Below, in pieces: positions 45,045 through 53,106 of a stretch of DNA of 64,000 nt (position 1 is the stretch's first letter; each line of letters begins with the position of its first letter). Source of the stretch: JAMQKA01 sp043951865 (GTDB lineage Bacteria; Bacteroidota; Rhodothermia; Balneolales; Balneolaceae); contig NZ_JBINJF010000012.1 in assembly GCF_043951865.1 (NCBI RefSeq), positions 67,871 through 131,870 on the forward strand, in the 5' to 3' direction. The translations under genes and the position numbers were made by a program. The notes under the pieces are model-generated. The model made no database searches, was not told the origin of the DNA, and saw only the letters and a program-made list of their open reading frames with translations.

Positions 45045-45713
45045 ATGGCAGAATTTTTGACTACCAAAGGTATTGCATCGAGAATTGAGGAAATAATTAA
45101 CTACGCAAAAAAAGAACTCTACTTAATTTCTCCTTATTACCAGCTTTCAGATACTTTTTACAACCGTTTATATGAATCTACTCAAAGAAGAGTAATTACC
45201 ACCATAGTTTTTGGAAAAGAGAGAATGAAAAACCGTGAGTTCTATGCTTTGGCCGAATTCTCTTACTTGGAGCTCCTATACTGCGATAACCTTCATGCAA
45301 AATGTTACTTTAATGAAAATAACATGGTAATAGGATCCATGAATATGTATGCCTTTTCAGAACGAAATAATCGAGAAATGGGCATTTATATTGATAGAGT
45401 AAAAGATACCGAACTGTTTGAAAAAGCCCGGCAGGAGGCTTATTCCATTATGAATACATCTGAGGTTATTAGATCCCGCCTCCGTGAGAAATGTCGAAAT
45501 GATGAAGAATTAGCGTATTGTATACGATGTGAGTCCAGTATTCCACCAAATCCTAAAAGGCCATATTGTCAAAATTGTTATTCCATCTGGAATGAATTCA
45601 ATAATCCGGATTATGAGGAAAATTTTTGCCATCTATGCGGAGGGAGAGAATATACCAGCTTTAGAAAACCGCTATGTTATGATTGTTATAGTAATTCTGG
45701 GATTTTGAACTAA
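45045..45713 (+). CDS. Single-HKD phospholipase D-like protein with zinc-ribbon tail
   Basis: 222 residues. The first 140 form one PLD-like domain with the motif 'NLHAKCYFNENNMVIGSMN' (H-x-K and the G-S-x-N partner); such proteins usually dimerise to form a nuclease or lipase site. The C-terminal 60 residues carry four Cys pairs (CIRC, CQNC, CHLC, CYDC), an unusual double zinc ribbon that suggests nucleic acid or protein binding. It is transcribed divergently from an AlpA-like regulator. A nuclease role in defence is likely but unproven. Confidence 0.85.
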   Translation: MAEFLTTKGIASRIEEIINYAKKELYLISPYYQLSDTFYNRLYESTQRRVITTIVFGKERMKNREFYALAEFSYLELLYCDNLHAKCYFNENNMVIGSMNMYAFSERNNREMGIYIDRVKDTELFEKARQEAYSIMNTSEVIRSRLREKCRNDEELAYCIRCESSIPPNPKRPYCQNCYSIWNEFNNPDYEENFCHLCGGREYTSFRKPLCYDCYSNSGILN

Positions 45714-45807
45714 AAGGTACATTTATATGATTGGTACACATTCTCTTGGTTCCATTCCAAAAAGCTTAGGAAGGTTGCTCATTTACTAATTCCGGGATTT
45801 GTGACAA

Positions 45808-45911
45808 CTACTTGCCATGAAAAGCGTAATATTCTATTTCATTTTCATATTCTTCCAGAATACGACGACTGACCTCAACATTTATTTTTCCAGTATAACT
45901 GCACAAAATTA
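45808..45911 (-). pseudogene. Possible PIN-domain gene remnant
   Basis: In the 45714-45978 spacer one minus-strand frame reads 'SYTGKINVEVSRRILEEYEN' and ends 'YYAFHGK' with TAG at 45808. The 'VSxxILEEYEN' pattern recalls the middle of PIN-family toxins (COG1569-like). There is no start, and a stop lies immediately upstream, so at best this is a fragment. Confidence 0.28.
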
Positions 45912-45978
45912 CTCATTTTACATTTAAAAGGTCTCAACTCCTCGTATCCTAAATGGCTACAAAAGTAAAATCGAGAGC

Positions 45979-47034
45979 TTATACAGCATTTACTTGCAAA
46001 AGATCAAGAAGATCCATCAACTCATTCTCAATCTTCTTCCACTCTTGGTCCAAGTCTACCGTTTTGAATGTTAATATCTGCTTATTCAAGGTATAAGTAG
46101 CATGAATAGTATCACCTACATCCGGATAAAGCAGCATGCCTTCTATCTTTTTATTCTTCGGATTAGGAATATGCTGCATATAGGCAAATATCTGATACAT
46201 ATTGGGCGACTTAAACGAGATAGAGCCTAAATCTTCGCGCCGTGCCATTGTTTTTGAATAAAACTTGGTATCGATAATGATGATACGCTCATCGTCTTCC
46301 AACACAATATCGGTAAACATTGAGGGCAAAAGCTCATTATGAGCTTCAATAGTTGATTTAAATGGCCATGAAAAACTGGGACTCTTAACTTTGTAGCGAT
46401 CTTGTTCCTTTCTATAAAAATTAAAGACGAAAGCTTCGAAGAGGCGGGCTAGTTTTTGATGGTCTCTGGTGAAGTCCCGGAATTGATACTTTTGACCAGA
46501 TTCATCCAACGCTGAAGATTCAAATATTAGGCGACAAATTTGGATCAGGAACCCGTAAAAAGCATTATTCCGATGAATTTGTACTTTCGTGAAGTGATGT
46601 AACTCCAGTAGAACTTCTTCTACATCAGAAAACCGGTAATAAAGTTCTTTTAGTTCTAGATGCAAACTGTTTTCAATTTCATCCATCTGTAAGAGCCGGC
46701 GCACAGTGGACTTTAGAATTCGGTTGGGTAGAACATTGTGACTCAGCTCGTCAAACTGGCACCATGCCTTTCTATTTTGAAATGACAGGCCGCTTATCGA
46801 TTCATTTATTAAGAGCTTCCCACGAATACCCGGTATCTCTTCCTCTTTTTGTCGATAATTTCGATAAAGTCCCCGTTTGAACAGGAAGCTACATCCGTTG
46901 GCCAGCACTTTACCCAGCAAATTAGCAATCTCCTCGAAATCGTCAATTCCGGCTTTGGTTAACTCCGCTTCATCCAGCTTGTCCCAGGCATAGCTTAACA
47001 GGTAGTAGATATTTTGGACAGGAACTTGTTTCAT
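45979..47034 (-). CDS. mcrC: McrC-type restriction endonuclease subunit
   Basis: 351 residues. Typical McrC opening 'VPVQNIYYLLSYAWDKL' and 'RGLYRNYRQKEEEIPGIRGKLLI'. The PD-(D/E)XK nuclease core is visible as D242 in 'MFTDIVLEDD' and D255-T-K257 in 'IIIIDTKFY', preceded by 'LFEAFVFNFYRKEQ'. McrC joins the McrB GTPase ring and cleaves modified DNA. Its start overlaps the mcrB stop by 4 nt. It is the last gene of the long minus-strand array. Confidence 0.93.
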   Translation of the reverse strand: MKQVPVQNIYYLLSYAWDKLDEAELTKAGIDDFEEIANLLGKVLANGCSFLFKRGLYRNYRQKEEEIPGIRGKLLINESISGLSFQNRKAWCQFDELSHNVLPNRILKSTVRRLLQMDEIENSLHLELKELYYRFSDVEEVLLELHHFTKVQIHRNNAFYGFLIQICRLIFESSALDESGQKYQFRDFTRDHQKLARLFEAFVFNFYRKEQDRYKVKSPSFSWPFKSTIEAHNELLPSMFTDIVLEDDERIIIIDTKFYSKTMARREDLGSISFKSPNMYQIFAYMQHIPNPKNKKIEGMLLYPDVGDTIHATYTLNKQILTFKTVDLDQEWKKIENELMDLLDLLQVNAV

Positions 47035-50000
47035 ATCGTTAGGAGCTGCTCTTCAACTTCTTCCACTTTTGTCGGTTTATCAAACCAGTATTCCTTTAGT
47101 AGTGGGATGATCTCAAACCTGACTATATTTTTGTACCAATCTTCGTCTCCGTCCTCTGTACCACAAAAATAACTGTGGCCAATTTGATATCCGGGGCCAG
47201 GTCCAAGTTCTTGTTTATCGGATATTTTCTTATTTAATTCGGCCATCCGTTCAACAATTGTATCAATCATATGATCATCTATGCCTTTGTCTTTTAGATG
47301 GGCCTGAAATTTATCTCCGAAGTTGGGCATCATGTCAATGAACACGAATCTTCGACGTAGTGCATAGTCCACCATTGCGAGCGAACGGTCGGCCGTATTC
47401 ATTGTCCCAATTAAATGAAGGTTTTTTGGGATATAAAAATCGGGTTCATCTTCATCATTTCTATATGGAAGCTTAACTGTAAAATCCTTTCCTCGCTTAT
47501 CTTTTTCGATGAGCATCATTAACTCTCCGAAAATTTTACTCAGATTTCCACGGTTTATCTCATCGATGACTAAGAAATATGGCTTGTTTTCAGGATCCGA
47601 TTTTGCACGTTTACACAGCTGCATAAAGATACCGTCTTTCAGTTCGAAGTGATCTTTCGTGGGACGATATCCCCTGATAAAATCCTCATATGAGTATGAC
47701 TGATGGAATTGTACCACCTCGATACGGTTAGGATCTTTTATACCAGACATCAACCAAGCCAGCCTTTTGGCCAAAAACGTTTTGCCGGTACCTGGAGGCC
47801 CCTGCAGTATGATATTCTTCTTGTATTCCAGTAAATCCAGAATATTTTGAAGTTGATCTTCCTTGATAAAAACTTCCTCTAAGGCATCATCCATGCTGTA
47901 AGAATCATAAGGTTCGATGCCATTAAAGGCTAGATCATGAATTGTCCAAAATTCGTCCTCAGTTAGTTTAAATAAGCTACCCTGATTGTTGTTCAAGACA
48001 GAGCAATTTTCCAGCTCGGGAATCGATTTTAATTGATTCCAACCCGGTTGATTAGGTGTAAATTTCTTTATCGCAAATGAAAATTTTTCTCGATCTTCAT
48101 CATCTGTGAAAAGAGCTTCAGTTACCTCTAATATGGCCTTTACTCTTTTTACAGATCTTGATTCATATCCAATAATGAGGTCTCCGGGTTGTACCTCTTG
48201 AAAATATTGGTAAATGCGGCGCTTGTTTCCGTCGTCATTGTGTGAATAATATGACTGTTCTTCTCCAATATCCCTCTCCGAATACTGCCAGATATCTGGA
48301 TTCGCATTAAGCCACCAGTAATTTCTAGCTTCTTGATCAGGTTTAAGTTCATCGTCAATTTCAGGCTCTTCAGACACGTGATTCTCATACAACCAGCTAA
48401 AGAACTGATCCAACTCCAGCGGAACGGTTGTTTCTGTCCGTTGTCCAACGATCTCTTCGTACAGACCTACAAGAGATGCTATCTCTTCATTGTAGCGAAC
48501 AAAAAAATCACCGAACGATTCACCGCGTTCGCGAGAAACATCCAGCTTTAAAAAAGCTGTAGCCTCTTTATCCCTGCGGTTATAAAACACATACTTTTCG
48601 GGGTACAGATAACCGACTAGCTCACCGTAAAATGATTCGGCCAAATACTTTAGATGATACTCACTCTCCTTATCAAGTATGTTATTGATTCTTTCAGCCA
48701 ATGAATCTTCGCCGTATGCCAAATAGATGAATGACTTGCGATAACGCTCTATCGCGTGATTGGGATCGCCAAAAGCTCGCTTCAGTGCCAGGGCATTAGT
48801 TGCCAATGCATGCACTTTTTCGCCCATCTCTTGAAAATCACTCCACTCGGCCTGCTCCAGGTTCTCTCGTTTAAAAAAGTCCTGGAAAAACTGGTATCGC
48901 GGTACCAAGAAGTCTGACTTTTGAGAAAAATGTTTGTCGGCTACTTCTGAAAACTGTTTTAGATATTTTTTTGACTTTTCGAATTTATCATCATCTGCTG
49001 CCAGGGCAGACCACAGAAAACTTTGCAGATCCAGAAAACCACGGTTTACCTCGAATGGAAGGGCTTCCCCTACTGCTTGTAGATCGTCCTTAATGGTTTT
49101 GTACAGTTCTCCCGTGGGGCGGTGGTGCCACAGGTCACCTTTGCCAAGCATTTCCAGGAATTGCTTCCCTTCCGTGGGCTTAATAAATAGTTCTTCTTCG
49201 GGATTGGTTACGAAAAGATAATAGGTTGCAAACGTCCATTTGTTGGGCAATCCCTGCTCTTCAGCCCAGTCACAGAACAGATCAATCTTTTCATTACCCA
49301 TTTCAACCCCATGGTGAGTTACCAAATGCAAAATAGCATCAGCGAAGGATTCAACATCCAAATTCGGATCATGTAAAATAGCAAGGTCACCGGTGCGGGG
49401 CGTGCCTTTATAAAGCAGGTTATTATCTTTATGCCGACCAATACCTAAAATTCGATCATATATTTCTTTAAAATCTTTTTGTTGTTGCCACAACTCTCGC
49501 ATATTCTCACTTGAAAGCTGTTCTTGAGCATCCCGAATAATCCGTTGTTTATAGGTAATTTCTTCCTCAATAAACCGTGGATCCGTGAAGCCTTTAAAAT
49601 TCGGAAATACCTCTCCAATTGATGACAATAGTCTTTTTGCAACTTTGTCAATTGAATCAATTTGATCGCTATTTTCCCAATAATAGTGCAATCTATCTTC
49701 ATCGAAAATAAGATACTGTAAAAAAGAGTTGTGATACTTTTTATAGGGGGACCGTTCCATAGCATCATGGTATCGGTAGGCACTGCGGAGCCAAAAATCA
49801 GTAAACAGCTTTTGCTTTTCTTTCAGAAAATCAGCAGATATTACTACTATAATTGCATCAACTAAATCATTCTTTTCAGCAAAAGTTGATCTATCATCGG
49901 GGAGTAACCTTAACTTATTTTTATATTCTTTATCTTCTAATAGGTTTTCATAATCTGGCCTATCCAGTGTAATAAGAAACTCATCTTCCCCATTATGATT

Positions 50001-50726
50001 GCGTAATCCGAGGTAATGCCGGTTATTAAGATTTAACGAAAACCTATTACGATTTTGAGGAACAGTAAGAGCGATTCGAGGAGAAGCTTTGGGTTCATTC
50101 AAATCATCGTAAAGTTCCCGAACTATTTCAGCAAACAGTAGTACATTTTCTTCTTTCTCAAATTGCTTTAGCTGCTGAACTGCCTGCTTTCTATTATCAC
50201 CATGCTCGTTAATAACATACTTTTCTAAAGCTTCAATAGCCTCTGGTAATTCTTGCTGTAGAAATTCTAGTACATTGTCTAAGCCAAAATTATATTTGTC
50301 TATGTCTGCAAATGTTCGAGGGTTGTTATGCGTAGAAATATTGTGAGGTACTGGCTCTTCCACTTCATGCAAATACTCAACTTCAATTGCCGGTTTAATT
50401 TTAGTTGTTCCTATAGCAACATGTGGCCCATCATGGTTATAAGTCGTTTTTGCTTTTGCGATACCACAGTAGCTATTTTTGTTCATTACAAAAATGATAT
50501 CACCTACGGACAACTCTTTAACCCAGGGACGAATGGACCATTTCCCGCGATCTAAATTATCCAGATCGATTTTTGAATAGTTTATTTCCGGATCAAGCCA
50601 ATTGAATGACAAAAGATTTTTTTCCCTCATTGTAGACCATTCATCCGAATCAGCCAAGCGCCAGATGTTGATGTCTTTATTGCGAAGTATTTCTTCTAAC
50701 TGTTGTACTTGGTTTTTTTCTACCAT
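47031..50726 (-). CDS. mcrB: McrB-type AAA+ GTPase with two EVE-like domains
   Basis: About 1231 residues from the ATG at 50726; a GTG at 50732 would overlap the upstream stop. The C-terminal AAA+ part has Walker A 'GPPGTGKT' (about 976-983), 'FLVIDEINRG' and the McrB signature 'MNTADRS', which marks the GTP-specific McrB clade. An EVE-like reader (modified-base recognition) is visible at about 810-930 ('NPDIWQYSERDIGEEQSYYS', 'VQPGDLIIGYES'). A second related domain stands at the N-terminus (about 15-140, 'INIWRLADSDEWSTM', 'LSVGDIIFVMN'). The long middle is helical and unrecognised. It should act with McrC against modified phage DNA. Confidence 0.92.
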   Translation of the reverse strand: MVEKNQVQQLEEILRNKDINIWRLADSDEWSTMREKNLLSFNWLDPEINYSKIDLDNLDRGKWSIRPWVKELSVGDIIFVMNKNSYCGIAKAKTTYNHDGPHVAIGTTKIKPAIEVEYLHEVEEPVPHNISTHNNPRTFADIDKYNFGLDNVLEFLQQELPEAIEALEKYVINEHGDNRKQAVQQLKQFEKEENVLLFAEIVRELYDDLNEPKASPRIALTVPQNRNRFSLNLNNRHYLGLRNHNGEDEFLITLDRPDYENLLEDKEYKNKLRLLPDDRSTFAEKNDLVDAIIVVISADFLKEKQKLFTDFWLRSAYRYHDAMERSPYKKYHNSFLQYLIFDEDRLHYYWENSDQIDSIDKVAKRLLSSIGEVFPNFKGFTDPRFIEEEITYKQRIIRDAQEQLSSENMRELWQQQKDFKEIYDRILGIGRHKDNNLLYKGTPRTGDLAILHDPNLDVESFADAILHLVTHHGVEMGNEKIDLFCDWAEEQGLPNKWTFATYYLFVTNPEEELFIKPTEGKQFLEMLGKGDLWHHRPTGELYKTIKDDLQAVGEALPFEVNRGFLDLQSFLWSALAADDDKFEKSKKYLKQFSEVADKHFSQKSDFLVPRYQFFQDFFKRENLEQAEWSDFQEMGEKVHALATNALALKRAFGDPNHAIERYRKSFIYLAYGEDSLAERINNILDKESEYHLKYLAESFYGELVGYLYPEKYVFYNRRDKEATAFLKLDVSRERGESFGDFFVRYNEEIASLVGLYEEIVGQRTETTVPLELDQFFSWLYENHVSEEPEIDDELKPDQEARNYWWLNANPDIWQYSERDIGEEQSYYSHNDDGNKRRIYQYFQEVQPGDLIIGYESRSVKRVKAILEVTEALFTDDEDREKFSFAIKKFTPNQPGWNQLKSIPELENCSVLNNNQGSLFKLTEDEFWTIHDLAFNGIEPYDSYSMDDALEEVFIKEDQLQNILDLLEYKKNIILQGPPGTGKTFLAKRLAWLMSGIKDPNRIEVVQFHQSYSYEDFIRGYRPTKDHFELKDGIFMQLCKRAKSDPENKPYFLVIDEINRGNLSKIFGELMMLIEKDKRGKDFTVKLPYRNDEDEPDFYIPKNLHLIGTMNTADRSLAMVDYALRRRFVFIDMMPNFGDKFQAHLKDKGIDDHMIDTIVERMAELNKKISDKQELGPGPGYQIGHSYFCGTEDGDEDWYKNIVRFEIIPLLKEYWFDKPTKVEEVEEQLLTI

Positions 50727-50728
50727 AA

Positions 50729-51556
50729 TCACTGATTTTCTTCTTTAAACAATCCAGTCTTCTCTTTTTTTAAACAGCTTAAATCGATGTGGGCTTTGGA
50801 AAGAGGATGTTTGTTCTCTTTTTCAGTTAAACTGCTAAAATTCTCTGACGGATTGAATGGTTCACCTGCTGATTGGTATTTACTTAATACAGGATTCGAA
50901 AAGAGTTTAAATATGAAGTAGGATTTGGCCTCCGCGAATTCATCGGCAAAGAAAGTGTTCCTGTAGTCTTTATTCTCTTCAAAAAACCTTTGAAATGCTT
51001 CAACCTGTTGCGCCCTGGCTTTCTTTTTGAAGGTTAATGCCCATCGCTTTTTTTGTTCTCTGTCACCGTCTGTACAAAGATATAGCACGGTACTCTCCTC
51101 ATAATAACCATGAATTACTTCTATATTCTTTTCTGCCGCACGTTTTAGATATTTGTTATTAAAGGAAAGAAGTGGAGCAATAAGCGCAGCACTTCGAATC
51201 ATAAAGGGCCGGACGGTTGATTGGCCACAACTAATATGTTTCAGCAAGTCATCCCGGTGTTCTTCATTTGCAGTTAGCAGAAATGATGCCGCCTGTAGCG
51301 ATGGAATCCGCTGCCAACCAAATGTATCGTAATCCTCCTCGTCCATAACATTGCTGACAAATGCAGAAAGGGCTTTTTTAAACGAATCGGAAACCCACGG
51401 CTCCAAGAAGTAGCAGACCCAAGCTATCGAAAAACTTCTACGATATTGCGAGGATAAAGAATCTGCCTCTCTGTATTGATCGTTAAAGGCAGCAAGTTCG
51501 GTCTCAAGGAATCCGTTTATTAATTGAACACCTATATCTTTTGAGTTCATACCCAT
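50729..51556 (-). CDS. Unknown protein in McrBC operon, 275 aa
   Basis: I do not recognise this family. It has no signal peptide or membrane segment. It starts at the ATG at 51556 and its stop reaches the mcrB start region, so it is tightly coupled to mcrBC. Visible segments include 'YRRSFSIAWVCYFLEPWVSDSFKKAL', 'LLKHISCGQSTVRPFMIRSAALIAPLL' and 'KKRWALTFKKKARAQQVEAFQRFFEENK'. The composition is helical and basic toward the C-terminus. The reading frame is open upstream of the start into the methyltransferase-like scar, without a start codon. It may be an accessory specificity or effector subunit. Confidence 0.7.
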   Translation of the reverse strand: MGMNSKDIGVQLINGFLETELAAFNDQYREADSLSSQYRRSFSIAWVCYFLEPWVSDSFKKALSAFVSNVMDEEDYDTFGWQRIPSLQAASFLLTANEEHRDDLLKHISCGQSTVRPFMIRSAALIAPLLSFNNKYLKRAAEKNIEVIHGYYEESTVLYLCTDGDREQKKRWALTFKKKARAQQVEAFQRFFEENKDYRNTFFADEFAEAKSYFIFKLFSNPVLSKYQSAGEPFNPSENFSSLTEKENKHPLSKAHIDLSCLKKEKTGLFKEENQ

Positions 51557-51559
51557 ATA

Positions 51560-51676
51560 ATGTACCCATCTTCTACTTTGTCCCTGTTTAACGCCGTCTA
51601 ACCGCTGTTTTATAAGCTCGGCTACGCTCCAATAGACTCCATTTCGTTCTTCTTTGGTTAATTGATCATTTAAAGA
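51560..51676 (-). pseudogene. 3' remnant of an Eco57I-like methyltransferase gene
   Basis: The minus strand between the Argonaute stop and the 275-aa gene encodes, without a start codon, 'LTKEERNGVYWSVAELIKQR' plus a short tail. The intact methyltransferase at 54632 ends 'LTPEEQDEVYWSLAELVKQR'; about 15 of 24 residues match. The frame runs in phase into the 275-aa gene. It is a scar of a second, related methyltransferase gene that once stood directly before the McrBC genes. Confidence 0.75.
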
Positions 51677-51684
51677 TTAATGTA

Positions 51685-53106
51685 TTACATGTAAAATCGA
51701 TAACTAATCTCTGGACGATCCCCTTCACCAAGGTACTTCATTATTTGGCCAACCTTTCTAGCACACTTAATAGTTATCGGATACTTCCCGTCAAATTGGG
51801 TATCATTCCAATTCATCTTTGTTAATTCAATAATCTCCTTGCAAATGGTGAGGGATGATTCTTCACTTTGAACTATGCGAACTTCCAATGGTTGTGGAAT
51901 ATACATTCCGGGGTACGTCTCATAGTAAGGTACGGAGCCTCTTGTGTACAGTATGTGCCTATCTTCGGTAAGCTGAATCTTTGTCCCTCTAATTGGAGGG
52001 TATTGCTTACTCCTCAGGAATCTGAATTCGGAATCCATAATTGTTATTAGATCTACAAACTTGATCCCTTTTTCATCTGCCGCAGCTCTGAATCCTGTAA
52101 TTTCATCTTCATTATAATTTGATGATTTGTGAAGTACGAGTCGTGCGGGTAAATGATCAATTGCCGCTTCATATTCCTCCAAAGCCTTGGTCAATAACTC
52201 TGTAGCATCATTTTTCGTTAAATGAGGTCTTCTATCATCCTCACTTTTCTCTACCGGAGTACCCCTCAGGATAACGCTCTTACCCATCTCGTCGAATACC
52301 TGGGCCAAGCTGGTATGTAACGTCTCCTTATCTCTACTTCGATAGAAGCCTATACCTACAAAACATACCGCCTTTTGGTCTTTTTGTGGTAGTCTCCAGG
52401 GAACGGTTTGACTTGCCTTGAAATACAAAGCAGTACAGAAATTCCATGCCCTCGTAGCATCATCTTGACTGTTGCTGGGATTCTCCGTCAAATTCTTTTC
52501 CCACACTAATTGAAGAGGAATTCTGAATTTCATGGCTCTGCTTTTGAGAGCCCTTCTGAAATTCATTTCTAACGTCTCATCCTGTTCCTCCTCATCCCCA
52601 TTTTCATCAATTTCTTCATTTACTGTTTTGTCGATTAGACCATCAAAATCATCAGAAAGAATGCATACAATTACATCTGGATTTCTATTTTCAGCCAAGA
52701 ACTCAATTTTAGACATATACACATCAACAGCATATTTGATCCTCTGTCGTGCATGTTCATTTTTAACAATACGATCTTTTTCGCCGCTTAGAATTCTTTT
52801 CGATAGCCGATCCGTAAATATTAGTTCTGCCTTAAATCCAGAATCTTTGTGAAAGCCAGGGAATGGAGGATATAGTCTGGGCTGTTTGTTTCCGGGCTTA
52901 GGAGGGATATATTTTTTGCATCGTTCTAACCATTCATCTAACTGTTCAAGGCATTCTGCAGTCCCAACTGCCGCTACATTTATTTTGCTTCTCCTGTCTT
53001 CAAAGTTTGAATCAAATACATCATAGTCCGTTATCCCTAGACGTGGACAGATATACGTATCACCACCAAATTCTAGCTCTGGCTCATCTATTAAATCAAT
53101 ATCCAT
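51685..53106 (-). CDS. Short prokaryotic Argonaute (MID-PIWI), altered catalytic site
   Basis: 473 residues, the length of short Argonautes that keep only MID and PIWI. The MID region includes 'NPDVIVCILSDDFD' and 'RIPLQLVWEKNL'. PIWI begins near 'AVCFVGIGFYRSRD' (about 246-259), continues with 'LPARLVLHKSSNYNEDEITGF' and 'HILYTRGS', and ends with 'YPITIKCARKVGQIMKY'. The first catalytic Asp position (VGID in active enzymes) is Gly252, so slicing is unlikely, as in other short Argonautes. Its ATG follows the SMEK-APAZ stop without any gap, which indicates one functional unit: guide-directed sensing that triggers the partner effector. Confidence 0.92.
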   Translation of the reverse strand: MDIDLIDEPELEFGGDTYICPRLGITDYDVFDSNFEDRRSKINVAAVGTAECLEQLDEWLERCKKYIPPKPGNKQPRLYPPFPGFHKDSGFKAELIFTDRLSKRILSGEKDRIVKNEHARQRIKYAVDVYMSKIEFLAENRNPDVIVCILSDDFDGLIDKTVNEEIDENGDEEEQDETLEMNFRRALKSRAMKFRIPLQLVWEKNLTENPSNSQDDATRAWNFCTALYFKASQTVPWRLPQKDQKAVCFVGIGFYRSRDKETLHTSLAQVFDEMGKSVILRGTPVEKSEDDRRPHLTKNDATELLTKALEEYEAAIDHLPARLVLHKSSNYNEDEITGFRAAADEKGIKFVDLITIMDSEFRFLRSKQYPPIRGTKIQLTEDRHILYTRGSVPYYETYPGMYIPQPLEVRIVQSEESSLTICKEIIELTKMNWNDTQFDGKYPITIKCARKVGQIMKYLGEGDRPEISYRFYM

